A DNA stretch of 54,980 nt from an uncultured Muribaculaceae bacterium. Its GTDB lineage: Bacteria; Bacteroidota; Bacteroidia; Bacteroidales; Muribaculaceae. The notes under the pieces were generated by a model. It searched no databases, was not told where the DNA came from, and saw nothing but the letters and a program-made list of their open reading frames with translations. This document shows positions 15,673-25,567 of the stretch, one piece after another; position 1 is the stretch's first letter; each line of letters opens with the position of its first letter. The translations under genes and the position numbers were made by a program. The stretch covers positions 1-54,980 of the forward strand of contig CAJTWL010000014.1 in the NCBI GenBank assembly GCA_910579845.1, read 5' to 3'.

Positions 15673-18600
15673 ATGAGAAAGTACTTAATTTTGATGCTTG
15701 CGTTGATCGGGCTGACCCCTCCGGCTTCCGGCTTGAAGACGGGTTCCTCTATTCCCGAGACCACGTTATCCGGCATCACGTCGTATTCTACGGCGCTTAC
15801 AGAAAGGGCTTCGGCTGAGAAAGCTCAGAAGACTATGCCTGTCGGCATTTCATCTGAACCGATAACCGCAAAGCCCGTCTCCTCTCCAATCGTCACATCC
15901 AACTCTATCCTGTCTGTGATGAAGGCACCCCGACGTTCGGTCTCACTGTCATCGGCGGCAGACCTCGTAGGCAGCTACGTCCAGACATCTGTCAGCCTTG
16001 CCGATGGCGCAGGCGATAGCGGCAACGCCACCAGAATCACACTCGGAGAAAATGAAAACTCCATTATTATCGAACGTTTCTGGTCAAACCTCTATACTCC
16101 CTACTTGAGGGTTCATGCCACCGTCGATCCCGCATCGGCTACAATATCCATACCCGCACAGCAGGTATATACAGACGAAACCTACGGTCCGGTCTCTCTT
16201 GTGAAGACCGCCAACGGCGCTCCGTTGCGCAATGAACCGATCATTGCGAACATAGATGCCGACGGATCCATATCACTCACATCCCCATGGGGTCTGTATA
16301 TAGATTCCGGTACTAACAAGGACAAATATCTGTATGCAAACTACAACACCCGTCTGCGACCGGCAAACGCAACTCTCCAGTTCAAGACCTACTCCAAACC
16401 GGACGTAGTATATGGATACGACATCCTGGTAGAGCAGACCGGAATCAACACACTGCAGATCACCAACTTCGCCAATGCCGGACTTGTCACAGAGGCAACT
16501 CTCGGAGGTGACCGTACCATGAGTATACCATATGTGCCCGTGGAATATTACCCCTTCAAAGGCAACCTGTTGAGCCTATATCCGGTGTGCGATTTCCAAT
16601 ACGACGCCAATGAAGGATCAATCAGATACTACTCTTTCGGATTGAACTCGACTCCGGCCTCCTCCGACAACAACACCACAATATCATGGGGCAACTGGGC
16701 ATTGCTTGCTCCCAATGTGGGTACTCTTGACATCAACTCTGAAGGCAGCATAACTCTTAAGAAGGGTGAGATAAAATACCCTGCCGACTATGATGCGGCC
16801 TTCGAGGGGAAAGGCACCGAGAATGAACCATACCTCATAAAGACTGTAGACAACCTCAACGCACTTGCCTCAATCGTCAACAAGACAAAATGCCCGGCAG
16901 GAGAGTCAACAGTCCTAGTCTACTCTGATACCTACTTCCGTCTTGAGGCAGACCTCGACCTGCAGAATGTACCCTTTACTGCCATCGGTGCTGAGCAGTA
17001 TCACACTTTTGCCGGAATATTTGACGGTAATGGTCACACCATCAAAAATTTCAAGCAGACACTTAAGAGTCGGCTCAATTACGGCGGTCTTTTCGGCATC
17101 ATCGGCGGTAATGCTGTGATAAAGAATCTTACCATAGAGCATGCCGACATTTCCACCAATGCATACACAGGTGTGATTGTAGGTACCGGCAAGGGCATCA
17201 TAGACAATTGCCATATCAAAACGGCAGATATCGTCAACAACAGTACCGCAACAGGTGCCATTGCAGGTATCTTCGACGGAGATGTAAAGAACTGTACTGT
17301 AAACGACGCAGCCGTTTATGGTCTCGGCGGATATGTGGGTGGAGCTATAGGAGAGCTGACAGCCCATGTAAGCGACAATGTACTTGTCCAGTCATCCGTC
17401 AGGAACTGCTCTGTAACCAACTCCAGCATCGCTGTATGGGGTACAAATGATAACGGCAACCTCGGAGGAGGTGTCATCGGTAATGTTTATTGGTCTGAAA
17501 TTTCAGATTGCCATTTCTCGGGCACAATCGACGGATCATACGAAGTTGGCGGCAAAGTCGCCACAAACATCGTGGGTGGTGTGGCCGGAGCTGTTCAGAA
17601 CAGCCGCATCTCCAACTGCTTCGCTGTAGGAAACTTTGTAGTACAGGATTACAAGTCCTATGTCGGCGGTGTAGCCGGTATGCTCGGTGGTGATATGACC
17701 AACTGCTACTCGTCCGGAGCTGTACAAGGTGCCAACACCACATTTGCCGGAGGTCTGGTAGGCGCGGTTTATCATGCGACAATCGACCTGAATACCAAAG
17801 AGACAGCGAAGTCTAGAATCACGTCATCATATACATCGGCACAAGTCAATGCATACACTGAAGGTATTGACAACACTACACAACTGCGCGAGCTGGTAGG
17901 TTCATTCGTTGTGTCGGAGGGTATCAACACCATCGACGATATGGTCACCATATCCAATTCATATTTCAACTCCGACCTTACAGACTTCGGCAGTACACGA
18001 TGCCGGTCAAACACAGCCACTCTCTCTGACGGGAATCTACCCGATGGCTTCAACAACAATATCTGGATTGCCGCAAAAGGATTCTACCCGCGCCTCAAAG
18101 GCATGGAAAACAATCAGGCGGCACTTATGTCGGCATCGTCGATTGAGTTTGCACAAGGCAGCACCGCCTACCGTGTACGTGCCAATGCGACCCTCTGTCC
18201 ACAAGGCGACACGCAATACTATCTGCTTGATGACGGACAGCTGACCAAAACCGGAAAGTTCTGCAGCATTGAGGGAAATACCCTCAAGATAGGAAACGGA
18301 AACGGTGTCGACATGCTGATGGTGACCAACGGCTCTGTGGTCATTCCCATCAAACTGTCAATAATGGGCAGCGGTCTTGAAGGTCTCGGAACTGAAGACA
18401 GCCCTATGCTTATACGCAACAAGGAGGATCTTAAACTGCTAACCTCACTGGTGACTGTAGAAAATTCATTCCATGGGGTCCACTTCCTGATGACCAACGA
18501 CATTGACCTTGAAGGAGACACAGAATTCATTGGCATCGCAGTGTCAAGAACACCCAACACCAATCTTCTGTTCAGCGGTATATTCAACGGTGGAGGACAT

Positions 18601-21600
18601 ACTATCCACAACATGAAACTGCACGGTGTGACATGGCAGGACGGAAAATCTCCGGCCGACGATCCCAACGGGCTGGGCACTGTCAACACCTCTGCGTCAA
18701 TCCAGTATCAGGCATTCATCGGACGTCTTAACTCCGACGGTGTTCTGAAAAACATCAACTTCGCCGCTGACTGCACTGACGAACGCTACAGCTACGGTGC
18801 CATCGCTGTAGCCCAATGCAAGGGAACGATCGATAGCGTGCGCAACTATGCTTCTGTCAGAGTCTATAACGGCACAGCCGGCTCCATAGCCGCTGTCTCC
18901 GAGACCGGTTCTACAATAAGCAACTGCTTCAACTCCGGTGATGTGACATCAGGAGCGGCAACTGCCGGTGGTATCGTGGGTTCATCCAAAGGAATGATTA
19001 AGAACTGTGCAAACACAGGTAATGTCGCTACCGCCATCATAACCAAAAAGACAGTAAATCCGGGTTCTACTGTAATGGGTAATGCCGGAGGCATTGCCGG
19101 ATCAATGAGCAGCGGAACATCTCTGCTCAACGTGCTTAACACCGGTGCCGTATACGCTTACACCAACAACGCCGGAGGTATATGCGGCAACTGGCTTTCC
19201 AAAGAAACCACTGTAGGCGCCATCAGCTATGGCACCGTAGGGACAGCGGTCGAGAAGATCACAACCATGGGCGGTTTTGCCGGTGATTTCGGCACAGGTG
19301 CCTCAATACCCGTCGGTTCGTCGGCCAATTACTTCGACAATCAGATAGTGGGCTCCGGATCTGTAGGTATCAAATCAGCCGAAGGCATAACGGCGGCACT
19401 GACCGCGACACTTACATCCGGCGAGACTCTCTCAGGTCTCGACACCGGTATCTGGGACTTCAAACAAGGAATGTATCCTGTGCTGAAGGCATTTGCCGAT
19501 GAACCGTCGCTTGACGCCAGCCGCCGCATTGTAGTCACAATGCCTGACGGTGATACACGCGCCAACCTTCACGGCACTTCCAGTCTGGCTCAGACCGAAG
19601 GGATGACATGGGTTCTTGCTAACGGCACCGTTTTCTCAATCTCAGGATCCAAGCTACTTGCTCCTGCCAGTGTGGAAACCGAGGTAACAGACACACTTAC
19701 CGCCACATACAAAGGACTCTCCAAATCAATACTCCTTTCGGCAAAACTCGCTTGCCCTGTCAGTGGGGATGGCACTGCCGGCAATCCTCTCATTATATCC
19801 TCTGCCAAGGAATGGAACGGACTTGCTGACTGGATGCAGATGATGATTCTCAACACTGAAGGGATATACGTGGCTCTATCCTCCGACATAGATTTTGCCG
19901 GAAGCGGGATAAAAAGCCTCTCCTCCTCTGATGCCAATCCATGGCAGGGCACATTCGATGGTCGCGGACACATAGTAAAAGGCTTTGCCAATGTCACCGA
20001 GACATCATACCCCGCATTGTTCAACACCGTTACAAACACAGGTATAATCAAGAATGTTACATTCCAAGGCAAGCTCACCGGCAAGACAGGCAGCAATATT
20101 TCTGTCGTAGTAGGCAAGCTGTACGGCAAGGTTGAGAAAGTAACCACCGATGTGGAGATAACAACGACTGCTACGCTCAACAACATCGCCGGAATCGTGG
20201 CAAATGCATACAACGGAGCATCATTCTCCGACTGCCACAACCTTGGCGATATAACGTCGAAAGGCACACTCGTGGCCGGAATCTGCGTTGACGCAGCGGC
20301 AGGTGTCGACTTCACTGACTGTTCGAACGAGGGTAATATCTCAACCTCTGCCACTACTGCCAACACATACCTTGCCGGCATTGTGGCACAGTCAAACCCC
20401 AACACATTCCTGCGCTGCCACAACTCCGGGACACTGACCGGATCCAACAAATCCAACGGTATTGCCGGCATTGTGGCCAACATGCGTGCGACATCCGGTC
20501 GCAAATACACTTTCACAGACTGCTACAACACCGGAGACATAACCGGTTCGGCTTTCCTTGGAGGTATATCGGGTACATCGGCGACAACCGTGGGACAAAC
20601 GGCGATAATCGCCTCGAACTGCTATAACACCGGTGGCATCAAATCCATTGCTACGGCCAATGTCAGCTCATCCGGATCGGCCGGACTCTTCGCTGTATAT
20701 AATGCCGGATCAAGCATATCCAACTGCCGCAACTCCGGAAATGTAACTTCTTCCAAATGTCAGAACGTAGGTGGTATCACAGGCTACTATAAAGCTAACC
20801 CCAATGTCTCAAATCCTGCCGTAATATCCGACTGCGTCAATGAGGGTGCCATTACATCCGAAGCACCGACAGCCGGTGGTATCTCAGGATGCATATCGGG
20901 CTTCACCACCATCAATGGATGCTACAACACGGCTCCAATCACAGCTCTCAACAGCGTGGGCGGCATCGTTGGCGCAAGCACCGTCGTTTCGGCGATTGTG
21001 ACCAATTGCTGGAACTCAGGTGTTGTCTCAGCTACGGGAACAGGCACAGGAGCATACACTGTTGCAGGTTCGGGCATAGCCGCCGGAGGTATCGCCGGTC
21101 GCGCCCAAGGTAAATACAGCTACTGCTATAACCTCGGAGAGGTCAAGGGTGCCACTTATGTGGGCGGCATAGCCGGACAGCCAACCAAGGGGACATCGGC
21201 TACAGCATGCGGAACGCAGGTGCTTGATTGTTACAATGCAGGTGCTCTGTCTTCGACTATAGAAACCGGTGAAGCGGGCAACCTCATCGGACTTGCAGCC
21301 AACTGGAACGACGCCTACAACAAAGCCGACGGATCTATATACCTTACAGACATCTACGGCAATAAGGCAACAGGAACATCTATCGGCACAGGCTTGACAA
21401 CCGCCAGACTTGTATCTCCCGACGGCGAAGCCATAGGTGCGGACTGGAAGCGCGATCCTTACTGTCTGCCTATACTGAAGAAAGATGCCTCCAACGATAA
21501 GGCTCTGCTAAACAGCATCTGCCTTCTTAACGATGCCAATGGTACCTTGATCCCGGTAACACCGGAGTCCATTGTCACCAAGGCTCTTGTTGTCGGCAAT

Positions 21601-21888
21601 CCCACCGGAACAGTATGGACAAGCTCCGACAACATCTCGGTAGTTGACAATGCTGTGGTATTCAACGAAAGCATCAACCGTGAAGTCAGCCTCACAGCCA
21701 CACTTGGTGAATGCTCACGTACATTACGCTTTAAGACCGATGTAAAATCCGGTATCAACGACATTGAGACCGATATCGACACAGATGCCGTTTACTACGA
21801 TCTGAACGGTATGCGCGTGGACAATCCTATAAAGGGTCACCCGTACATCCGCGTCAGCGGTGGACAAGCGACAAAAATCGTGTTCTAA
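15673..21888 (+). CDS. Giant secreted GLUG/beta-helix repeat surface protein (2071 residues)
   Basis: Signal peptide MRKYLILMLALIGLTPPASG, then a Ser/Thr-rich stretch to about 90 and a beta-rich domain to about 370. Three beta-helix modules follow, opened by GKGTENEPYLI (about 379), GLGTEDSPMLI (about 903) and GDGTAGNPLII (about 1363). Each has an F(S)GI/TFDGNGHTI-type turn and many GLUG-like repeats (GGIAG, GGI, NCYNTG, SNCxNSG patterns). The C-terminus (about 2020-2071), DLNGMRV...YIRVSGGQATKIVF, resembles C-terminal sorting/anchor domains of Bacteroidetes secreted proteins. An adhesin or glycan-contact role is inferred. The length and internal repeats make it prone to recombination and mis-assembly. 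It ends in a strong terminator. Confidence 0.85.
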   Translation: MRKYLILMLALIGLTPPASGLKTGSSIPETTLSGITSYSTALTERASAEKAQKTMPVGISSEPITAKPVSSPIVTSNSILSVMKAPRRSVSLSSAADLVGSYVQTSVSLADGAGDSGNATRITLGENENSIIIERFWSNLYTPYLRVHATVDPASATISIPAQQVYTDETYGPVSLVKTANGAPLRNEPIIANIDADGSISLTSPWGLYIDSGTNKDKYLYANYNTRLRPANATLQFKTYSKPDVVYGYDILVEQTGINTLQITNFANAGLVTEATLGGDRTMSIPYVPVEYYPFKGNLLSLYPVCDFQYDANEGSIRYYSFGLNSTPASSDNNTTISWGNWALLAPNVGTLDINSEGSITLKKGEIKYPADYDAAFEGKGTENEPYLIKTVDNLNALASIVNKTKCPAGESTVLVYSDTYFRLEADLDLQNVPFTAIGAEQYHTFAGIFDGNGHTIKNFKQTLKSRLNYGGLFGIIGGNAVIKNLTIEHADISTNAYTGVIVGTGKGIIDNCHIKTADIVNNSTATGAIAGIFDGDVKNCTVNDAAVYGLGGYVGGAIGELTAHVSDNVLVQSSVRNCSVTNSSIAVWGTNDNGNLGGGVIGNVYWSEISDCHFSGTIDGSYEVGGKVATNIVGGVAGAVQNSRISNCFAVGNFVVQDYKSYVGGVAGMLGGDMTNCYSSGAVQGANTTFAGGLVGAVYHATIDLNTKETAKSRITSSYTSAQVNAYTEGIDNTTQLRELVGSFVVSEGINTIDDMVTISNSYFNSDLTDFGSTRCRSNTATLSDGNLPDGFNNNIWIAAKGFYPRLKGMENNQAALMSASSIEFAQGSTAYRVRANATLCPQGDTQYYLLDDGQLTKTGKFCSIEGNTLKIGNGNGVDMLMVTNGSVVIPIKLSIMGSGLEGLGTEDSPMLIRNKEDLKLLTSLVTVENSFHGVHFLMTNDIDLEGDTEFIGIAVSRTPNTNLLFSGIFNGGGHTIHNMKLHGVTWQDGKSPADDPNGLGTVNTSASIQYQAFIGRLNSDGVLKNINFAADCTDERYSYGAIAVAQCKGTIDSVRNYASVRVYNGTAGSIAAVSETGSTISNCFNSGDVTSGAATAGGIVGSSKGMIKNCANTGNVATAIITKKTVNPGSTVMGNAGGIAGSMSSGTSLLNVLNTGAVYAYTNNAGGICGNWLSKETTVGAISYGTVGTAVEKITTMGGFAGDFGTGASIPVGSSANYFDNQIVGSGSVGIKSAEGITAALTATLTSGETLSGLDTGIWDFKQGMYPVLKAFADEPSLDASRRIVVTMPDGDTRANLHGTSSLAQTEGMTWVLANGTVFSISGSKLLAPASVETEVTDTLTATYKGLSKSILLSAKLACPVSGDGTAGNPLIISSAKEWNGLADWMQMMILNTEGIYVALSSDIDFAGSGIKSLSSSDANPWQGTFDGRGHIVKGFANVTETSYPALFNTVTNTGIIKNVTFQGKLTGKTGSNISVVVGKLYGKVEKVTTDVEITTTATLNNIAGIVANAYNGASFSDCHNLGDITSKGTLVAGICVDAAAGVDFTDCSNEGNISTSATTANTYLAGIVAQSNPNTFLRCHNSGTLTGSNKSNGIAGIVANMRATSGRKYTFTDCYNTGDITGSAFLGGISGTSATTVGQTAIIASNCYNTGGIKSIATANVSSSGSAGLFAVYNAGSSISNCRNSGNVTSSKCQNVGGITGYYKANPNVSNPAVISDCVNEGAITSEAPTAGGISGCISGFTTINGCYNTAPITALNSVGGIVGASTVVSAIVTNCWNSGVVSATGTGTGAYTVAGSGIAAGGIAGRAQGKYSYCYNLGEVKGATYVGGIAGQPTKGTSATACGTQVLDCYNAGALSSTIETGEAGNLIGLAANWNDAYNKADGSIYLTDIYGNKATGTSIGTGLTTARLVSPDGEAIGADWKRDPYCLPILKKDASNDKALLNSICLLNDANGTLIPVTPESIVTKALVVGNPTGTVWTSSDNISVVDNAVVFNESINREVSLTATLGECSRTLRFKTDVKSGINDIETDIDTDAVYYDLNGMRVDNPIKGHPYIRVSGGQATKIVF

Positions 21889-21921
21889 CCAGAACCTCTA
21901 TAGCATAACAGCCTATAAACA

Positions 21922-21960
21922 AGTAGGAGATAAACCTTAGATTTATCTCCTACTTTCTTT
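21922..21960 (+). terminator. Intrinsic terminator of the surface-protein gene
   Basis: Perfect 13-bp stem AGTAGGAGATAAA (21922-21934) and its complement (21942-21954), 7-base loop, then TTCTTTT. It lies between the converging surface-protein and phosphoesterase genes. Confidence 0.88.
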
Positions 21961-22000
21961 TACCGGTCTTTGCCGCTGTATGAAGCCTTTTCCTTATCGG

Positions 22001-23689
22001 CTACCTGATATCGGAAATGCCGAAAGCCTTAGGTCTTTGAAGTTTCTCTTTGAAAACATTGCCGAACGAATCGGTATATTCTATTACGACTGGCGAAGTT
22101 GCGTCTTTCGCTTTCACCTTGTACATACGGAATGTTTTCTTATCCTTATAATTATCAAAGATATTAAGCCATTCTGAGCGTTGAATCAGATTTGTTGCAT
22201 TAAACAGAGGATTCATACCCTTGAACTTCTCTACAGTCAGTTCCTCTCCATCCTGCATGACACGCAGTTTACCGGCAGGATCATATGCTGTCATACTTAT
22301 CCAAACCTCATTCTCTGGAACCTCACTGAAATCGGTCCATTTCGGGTGCATATTGACGAACGCCTGATAATCCCCGTTATTCTTGAAATATTCCTTGACC
22401 TGATTCATATCCCACACGAGGAACTGACGACCATCTTCATATTCATACATACGATGCTTCCATTTGAAATCATCACCGTCGACCGTGAACACCTCGAATC
22501 CTGCCGGATTTCCATCCATGCATATATTCTTGTATCCGAATCCTGTACTCCACCATGTCGATCCGCTGGTTGCATTGATATTATGATCGACACGTTCCTT
22601 ATCACCTTTGAGACGGGTGATTCCCTGACTATGTGAGTGTCCTGTAACAGTATGAACCTTCTCAAAAGGAGCAAGTATTTCCATAAACTCCGACATATTC
22701 TCCTCTCTGGTTTTGGAATTTTTAATGAACTTGCCCGATGAATCATAACGTTTGAACAAAGGTGCGTGCATCGCTATAATAACCGGTTTGTCATGCGGCA
22801 CATCAGCCAGATCTTTACGCATCCAGTTCAATACATCCGGAGTATACTCCTCGATAAAGTTCCGTTTCCCTTTTATACCGAATGTCAGCGGTTTGTCGGA
22901 CGGCTCATTTTTATACACTATATTATCAAGTACCATATAATGTATACCTCCGGCATCAAATGAATAATAACGTGGACCGAACACCTGCATGAACGGACGC
23001 GCAGCTTCAAAATCCACATTGTCACTATGCTGTTCGCCTCCGTTGTTGTCGTGATTACCCATCACATTCAATACGGGTGTAGGATATCCCACCGAATTAA
23101 GATACTCACGCAGTTTCCCTATCGGGAATTTATTTGTATACCAATACTGATCCCAGCTGCCGTCACCTAAATGGAAAGTAAACACCGGTATACCCTGCTC
23201 CTGTAGTTTATCTATCTCATATCGGAGGACCGGCATGCAACGCTCCTCAAAAGCACCCTTGTCATTTCGTTGGTTTGCTATATGAAGATCCGTGATTGCT
23301 ATGAAAGCATGTCTGCTGTCATCGCGCTTGTTCAATTTGAAATCATGTCTCTCAAACTTATCGGCGGGTTGGGTAAAATCAGCCCAGAACTGAGGAACCA
23401 CATCCTCTCTTACAGACTCATATCCGGCAGGGACACATACAAAAACCTGCGGATTCTCTTTCTTGGACACAAGATTGTACGCCCCCTTTTTATCCGTGCG
23501 CGTTATTTCGTATCCGTCAGAAACTTTTACATTAGCTACCGGTTTACCATCACATTCTACAATTCCGCCTACTGTGGCGCCTTTCTTCTGCTTGAACGGC
23601 AGATCAGATTTAAATGTCGACTGTCCGAAAGCAGTCCCGACTGAAAGAGCTATAAACAACGCTCCTGCCAGAAATTTAATAGTTCTCAT
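22001..23689 (-). CDS. Secreted calcineurin-like phosphoesterase with N- and C-terminal accessory domains
   Basis: 562 residues with a signal peptide (MRTIKFLAGALFIALSVGTAFGQ). An N-terminal carboxypeptidase-regulatory-like beta domain (GGIVECDGKPVANVKVSDG, about 42-110) precedes the metallophosphatase core: DLH (FIAITDLHIA), GDGSWD, GNHDN, HAPLF and GHSHSQG, the full set of metal ligands. A C-terminal beta domain fits the MetallophosC family. The natural substrate is unknown; a periplasmic phosphomonoesterase or phosphodiesterase role is inferred. It is a single gene, with a 9-bp-phased repeat just upstream. Confidence 0.88.
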   Translation of the reverse strand: MRTIKFLAGALFIALSVGTAFGQSTFKSDLPFKQKKGATVGGIVECDGKPVANVKVSDGYEITRTDKKGAYNLVSKKENPQVFVCVPAGYESVREDVVPQFWADFTQPADKFERHDFKLNKRDDSRHAFIAITDLHIANQRNDKGAFEERCMPVLRYEIDKLQEQGIPVFTFHLGDGSWDQYWYTNKFPIGKLREYLNSVGYPTPVLNVMGNHDNNGGEQHSDNVDFEAARPFMQVFGPRYYSFDAGGIHYMVLDNIVYKNEPSDKPLTFGIKGKRNFIEEYTPDVLNWMRKDLADVPHDKPVIIAMHAPLFKRYDSSGKFIKNSKTREENMSEFMEILAPFEKVHTVTGHSHSQGITRLKGDKERVDHNINATSGSTWWSTGFGYKNICMDGNPAGFEVFTVDGDDFKWKHRMYEYEDGRQFLVWDMNQVKEYFKNNGDYQAFVNMHPKWTDFSEVPENEVWISMTAYDPAGKLRVMQDGEELTVEKFKGMNPLFNATNLIQRSEWLNIFDNYKDKKTFRMYKVKAKDATSPVVIEYTDSFGNVFKEKLQRPKAFGISDIR

Positions 23690-23722
23690 GATTTAAAATT
23701 AGTTATGGATTGTTTATTATGA

Positions 23723-23794
23723 CTTTAAAGTCTTTAGAGTCTTTAGAGTCCTTAAGGTCCTTAAAGACCTTAGAAAACTTGAAGACCTTCGGTT
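23723..23794. repeat. Degenerate 9-bp-phased intergenic repeat, copy 3 (best copy)
   Basis: Eight consecutive 9-mers: CTTTAAAGT, CTTTAGAGT, CTTTAGAGT, CCTTAAGGT, CCTTAAAGA, CCTTAGAAA, ACTTGAAGA, CCTTCGGTT. Several units are near-palindromic. The run fits exactly between the stop of the RNase H gene and the upstream region of the phosphoesterase gene. Confidence 0.7.
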
Positions 23795-23796
23795 TA

Positions 23797-24468
23797 TTAT
23801 TTCTTTCTTCCGAAGTCTGCCGGGACCTCCCCCCAGTTCTCTGTCTGCCATTTCAGAATCCTTGTGCTGTAGGTGTGTGTATTCAGCCAGGACAATGCTC
23901 TCTCCATCATCTGAAAGCTTTTCTCGTTGACAGGTTCCCGTTTCAACTGTGTTTTGACTTTCCTGTTTCTAACCCAAGCCATACCTGTGACGGAATCAGA
24001 GTATATGGTATGCTTTTCACCAGTCCCGGCCATGAGAGCAAGAGCATGCACTATCGCGAGAAACTCTCCGATATTGTTGGTGGATTTCTTAAATGGTCCG
24101 ACTCTGAAAATCTCCTTACCTGTCATCAGTTCGACTCCACGGTATTCCATAGTTCCAGGGTTTCCCTGACATGAGGCATCCACTGCCCATCCGTTAAGAT
24201 CTATCTCAGGGAATGAAAAATAATCCGGCTTTCCGGCTTCCGGCATATTAGCCCGTTGACTCCCTAACAGAAGATTGCTTAGATCCCGTTTTTCATCTTT
24301 GATTATGCCGTTACGGTATGCATTGGCAGCCGCCTGTGCCGTAGGGTAACTTTTGAAAGAAGCACCGGGGAAATCATCTACCTGCTCCATCGCATCCTCA
24401 AGTGTATCGTAAACGCCAGGCTGACGTCCTCTCCACACCACATAATATCTGTTACTGTAGTCTCCCAA
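23797..24468 (-). CDS. rnhA: Ribonuclease H with N-terminal viroplasmin (hybrid-binding) domain
   Basis: 223 residues. The N-terminal viroplasmin/hybrid-binding domain (RYYVVWRGRQPGVYDTLEDA, about 7-50) binds RNA:DNA duplexes. The C-terminal RNase H domain carries the acidic site: Asp in VDASCQGNPG, Glu in NNIGEF and Asp in YSDSVTG. It removes RNA from RNA:DNA hybrids, including R-loops and primers. The frame starts at a TTG (24468); no ATG precedes the conserved domain. It lies 25 bases downstream of pdxB and is probably the last gene of that operon. Confidence 0.92.
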   Translation of the reverse strand: MGDYSNRYYVVWRGRQPGVYDTLEDAMEQVDDFPGASFKSYPTAQAAANAYRNGIIKDEKRDLSNLLLGSQRANMPEAGKPDYFSFPEIDLNGWAVDASCQGNPGTMEYRGVELMTGKEIFRVGPFKKSTNNIGEFLAIVHALALMAGTGEKHTIYSDSVTGMAWVRNRKVKTQLKREPVNEKSFQMMERALSWLNTHTYSTRILKWQTENWGEVPADFGRKK

Positions 24469-24493
24469 TTCTCACTCTGATTTTTAGAAGTTT

Positions 24494-25507
24494 TTATTTT
24501 TCAATTCCTTTGGCTTCCTTCCTATAATCGTAGTTTCTACGCAGAATGTCAAAGCTGCCCGGAGCGGCTTTCAACGCATCGCTGTCGATAAAAGGATCAT
24601 AGCTTGAAGTTATTATTTCAGACGTTATTTTGCCCCAGGGAGTATAAACGGGAGCAAGACCGCTTTTATCTACCTCGACCCCGAAAAAGTCTTCCACGGC
24701 TTCGAGAACCATTCTCGTTGCCCGTTGTTTCCCCTCCTTGGAATATCCGGCGATGTGAAATGTTCCTATATCAACCGCATCAAGCAATTCATAATTTAAA
24801 TCCGGCTCACCCTCCCAAGTGTCTATGACTCCTTTTATTCTTCCTTTCTTTACCGCTTTTAACAGAGGAATGGTAGCAGTTACCTCTCCCCTTGCGGCAT
24901 TTACAAGAATTGCACCTTGCTTCATCAAATCCACCTCCTTTTCACCGATAAGATGGAAAGTCGGATTCTCCCCGTTGCGTATAAGAGGCGTATGCAATGT
25001 CACTGCATCACAGGCACTCATAAGTTCTTCTAAAGTATGGTAATAATCAGATATTCCCCTTCTCTGGCGAGGAGGATCGTTCACCCAAACCTCAGCACCC
25101 AGAAGACGCCCCCAGTCAGCTACTATTGATCCTACATTTCCACATCCGACCACACCAAGAATCTGTCTCTTTGGATCAAAACCTTCGCGCAATAGAGATG
25201 ACCAGACATATTGAGCCACTCCAGGAGCGTTACAGCCGGGCGAATTGCAAACCTTTATACCATTGTCTGCACACCATTGCATATCTATCTGATCAGTCCC
25301 GATTGTTGCGGTCGCTATCAATTTCACATCCGATCTGGAGAGCAATGCCTCATTACATTGCGTTCGGGTACGGATTATCAAAGCGTCCGCGCCCTTGATG
25401 CTCTTCGGTGTAAACCCGAACTGATCGAGATACTCCACATCTGCAACGCGCTCAAGCCGTCCCCTTATAAAGGGTATATTATCATCTATTAAAATTTTAG
25501 GTTTCAC
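24494..25507 (-). CDS. pdxB: Erythronate-4-phosphate dehydrogenase PdxB
   Basis: 337 residues, shorter at the C-terminus than the E. coli enzyme (378). N-terminal ILIDDNIPFIRGRLE, NAD-binding GVVGCGNVGSIVADW (about 119-133), NAARGEV and catalytic HIAGYS are all present. A short C-terminal dimerisation segment follows. It performs the second step of the DXP-independent route to pyridoxal 5'-phosphate. The start is GTG (25507), which gives the canonical MKPKILIDD. It probably belongs to the operon rlmL-like, membrane protein, pdxB, rnhA. Confidence 0.93.
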   Translation of the reverse strand: MKPKILIDDNIPFIRGRLERVADVEYLDQFGFTPKSIKGADALIIRTRTQCNEALLSRSDVKLIATATIGTDQIDMQWCADNGIKVCNSPGCNAPGVAQYVWSSLLREGFDPKRQILGVVGCGNVGSIVADWGRLLGAEVWVNDPPRQRRGISDYYHTLEELMSACDAVTLHTPLIRNGENPTFHLIGEKEVDLMKQGAILVNAARGEVTATIPLLKAVKKGRIKGVIDTWEGEPDLNYELLDAVDIGTFHIAGYSKEGKQRATRMVLEAVEDFFGVEVDKSGLAPVYTPWGKITSEIITSSYDPFIDSDALKAAPGSFDILRRNYDYRKEAKGIEK

Positions 25508-25567
25508 ATTATCAACACTGAATACTATCTGACAGACAGTATGTCTGTCCGGTCATTATCATTACCG

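Noticed and set aside
19590..20516. 308-codon leftward frame inside the giant surface-protein gene
   Set aside because: It is an antisense shadow of repetitive beta-helix coding sequence; no start context or domain.
15673..21888. Repeats in the surface protein considered as a CRISPR-like array
   Set aside because: The repeats are protein-coding GLUG-like motifs with variable spacing and no identical DNA units. No CRISPR array or cas gene is seen in the window.
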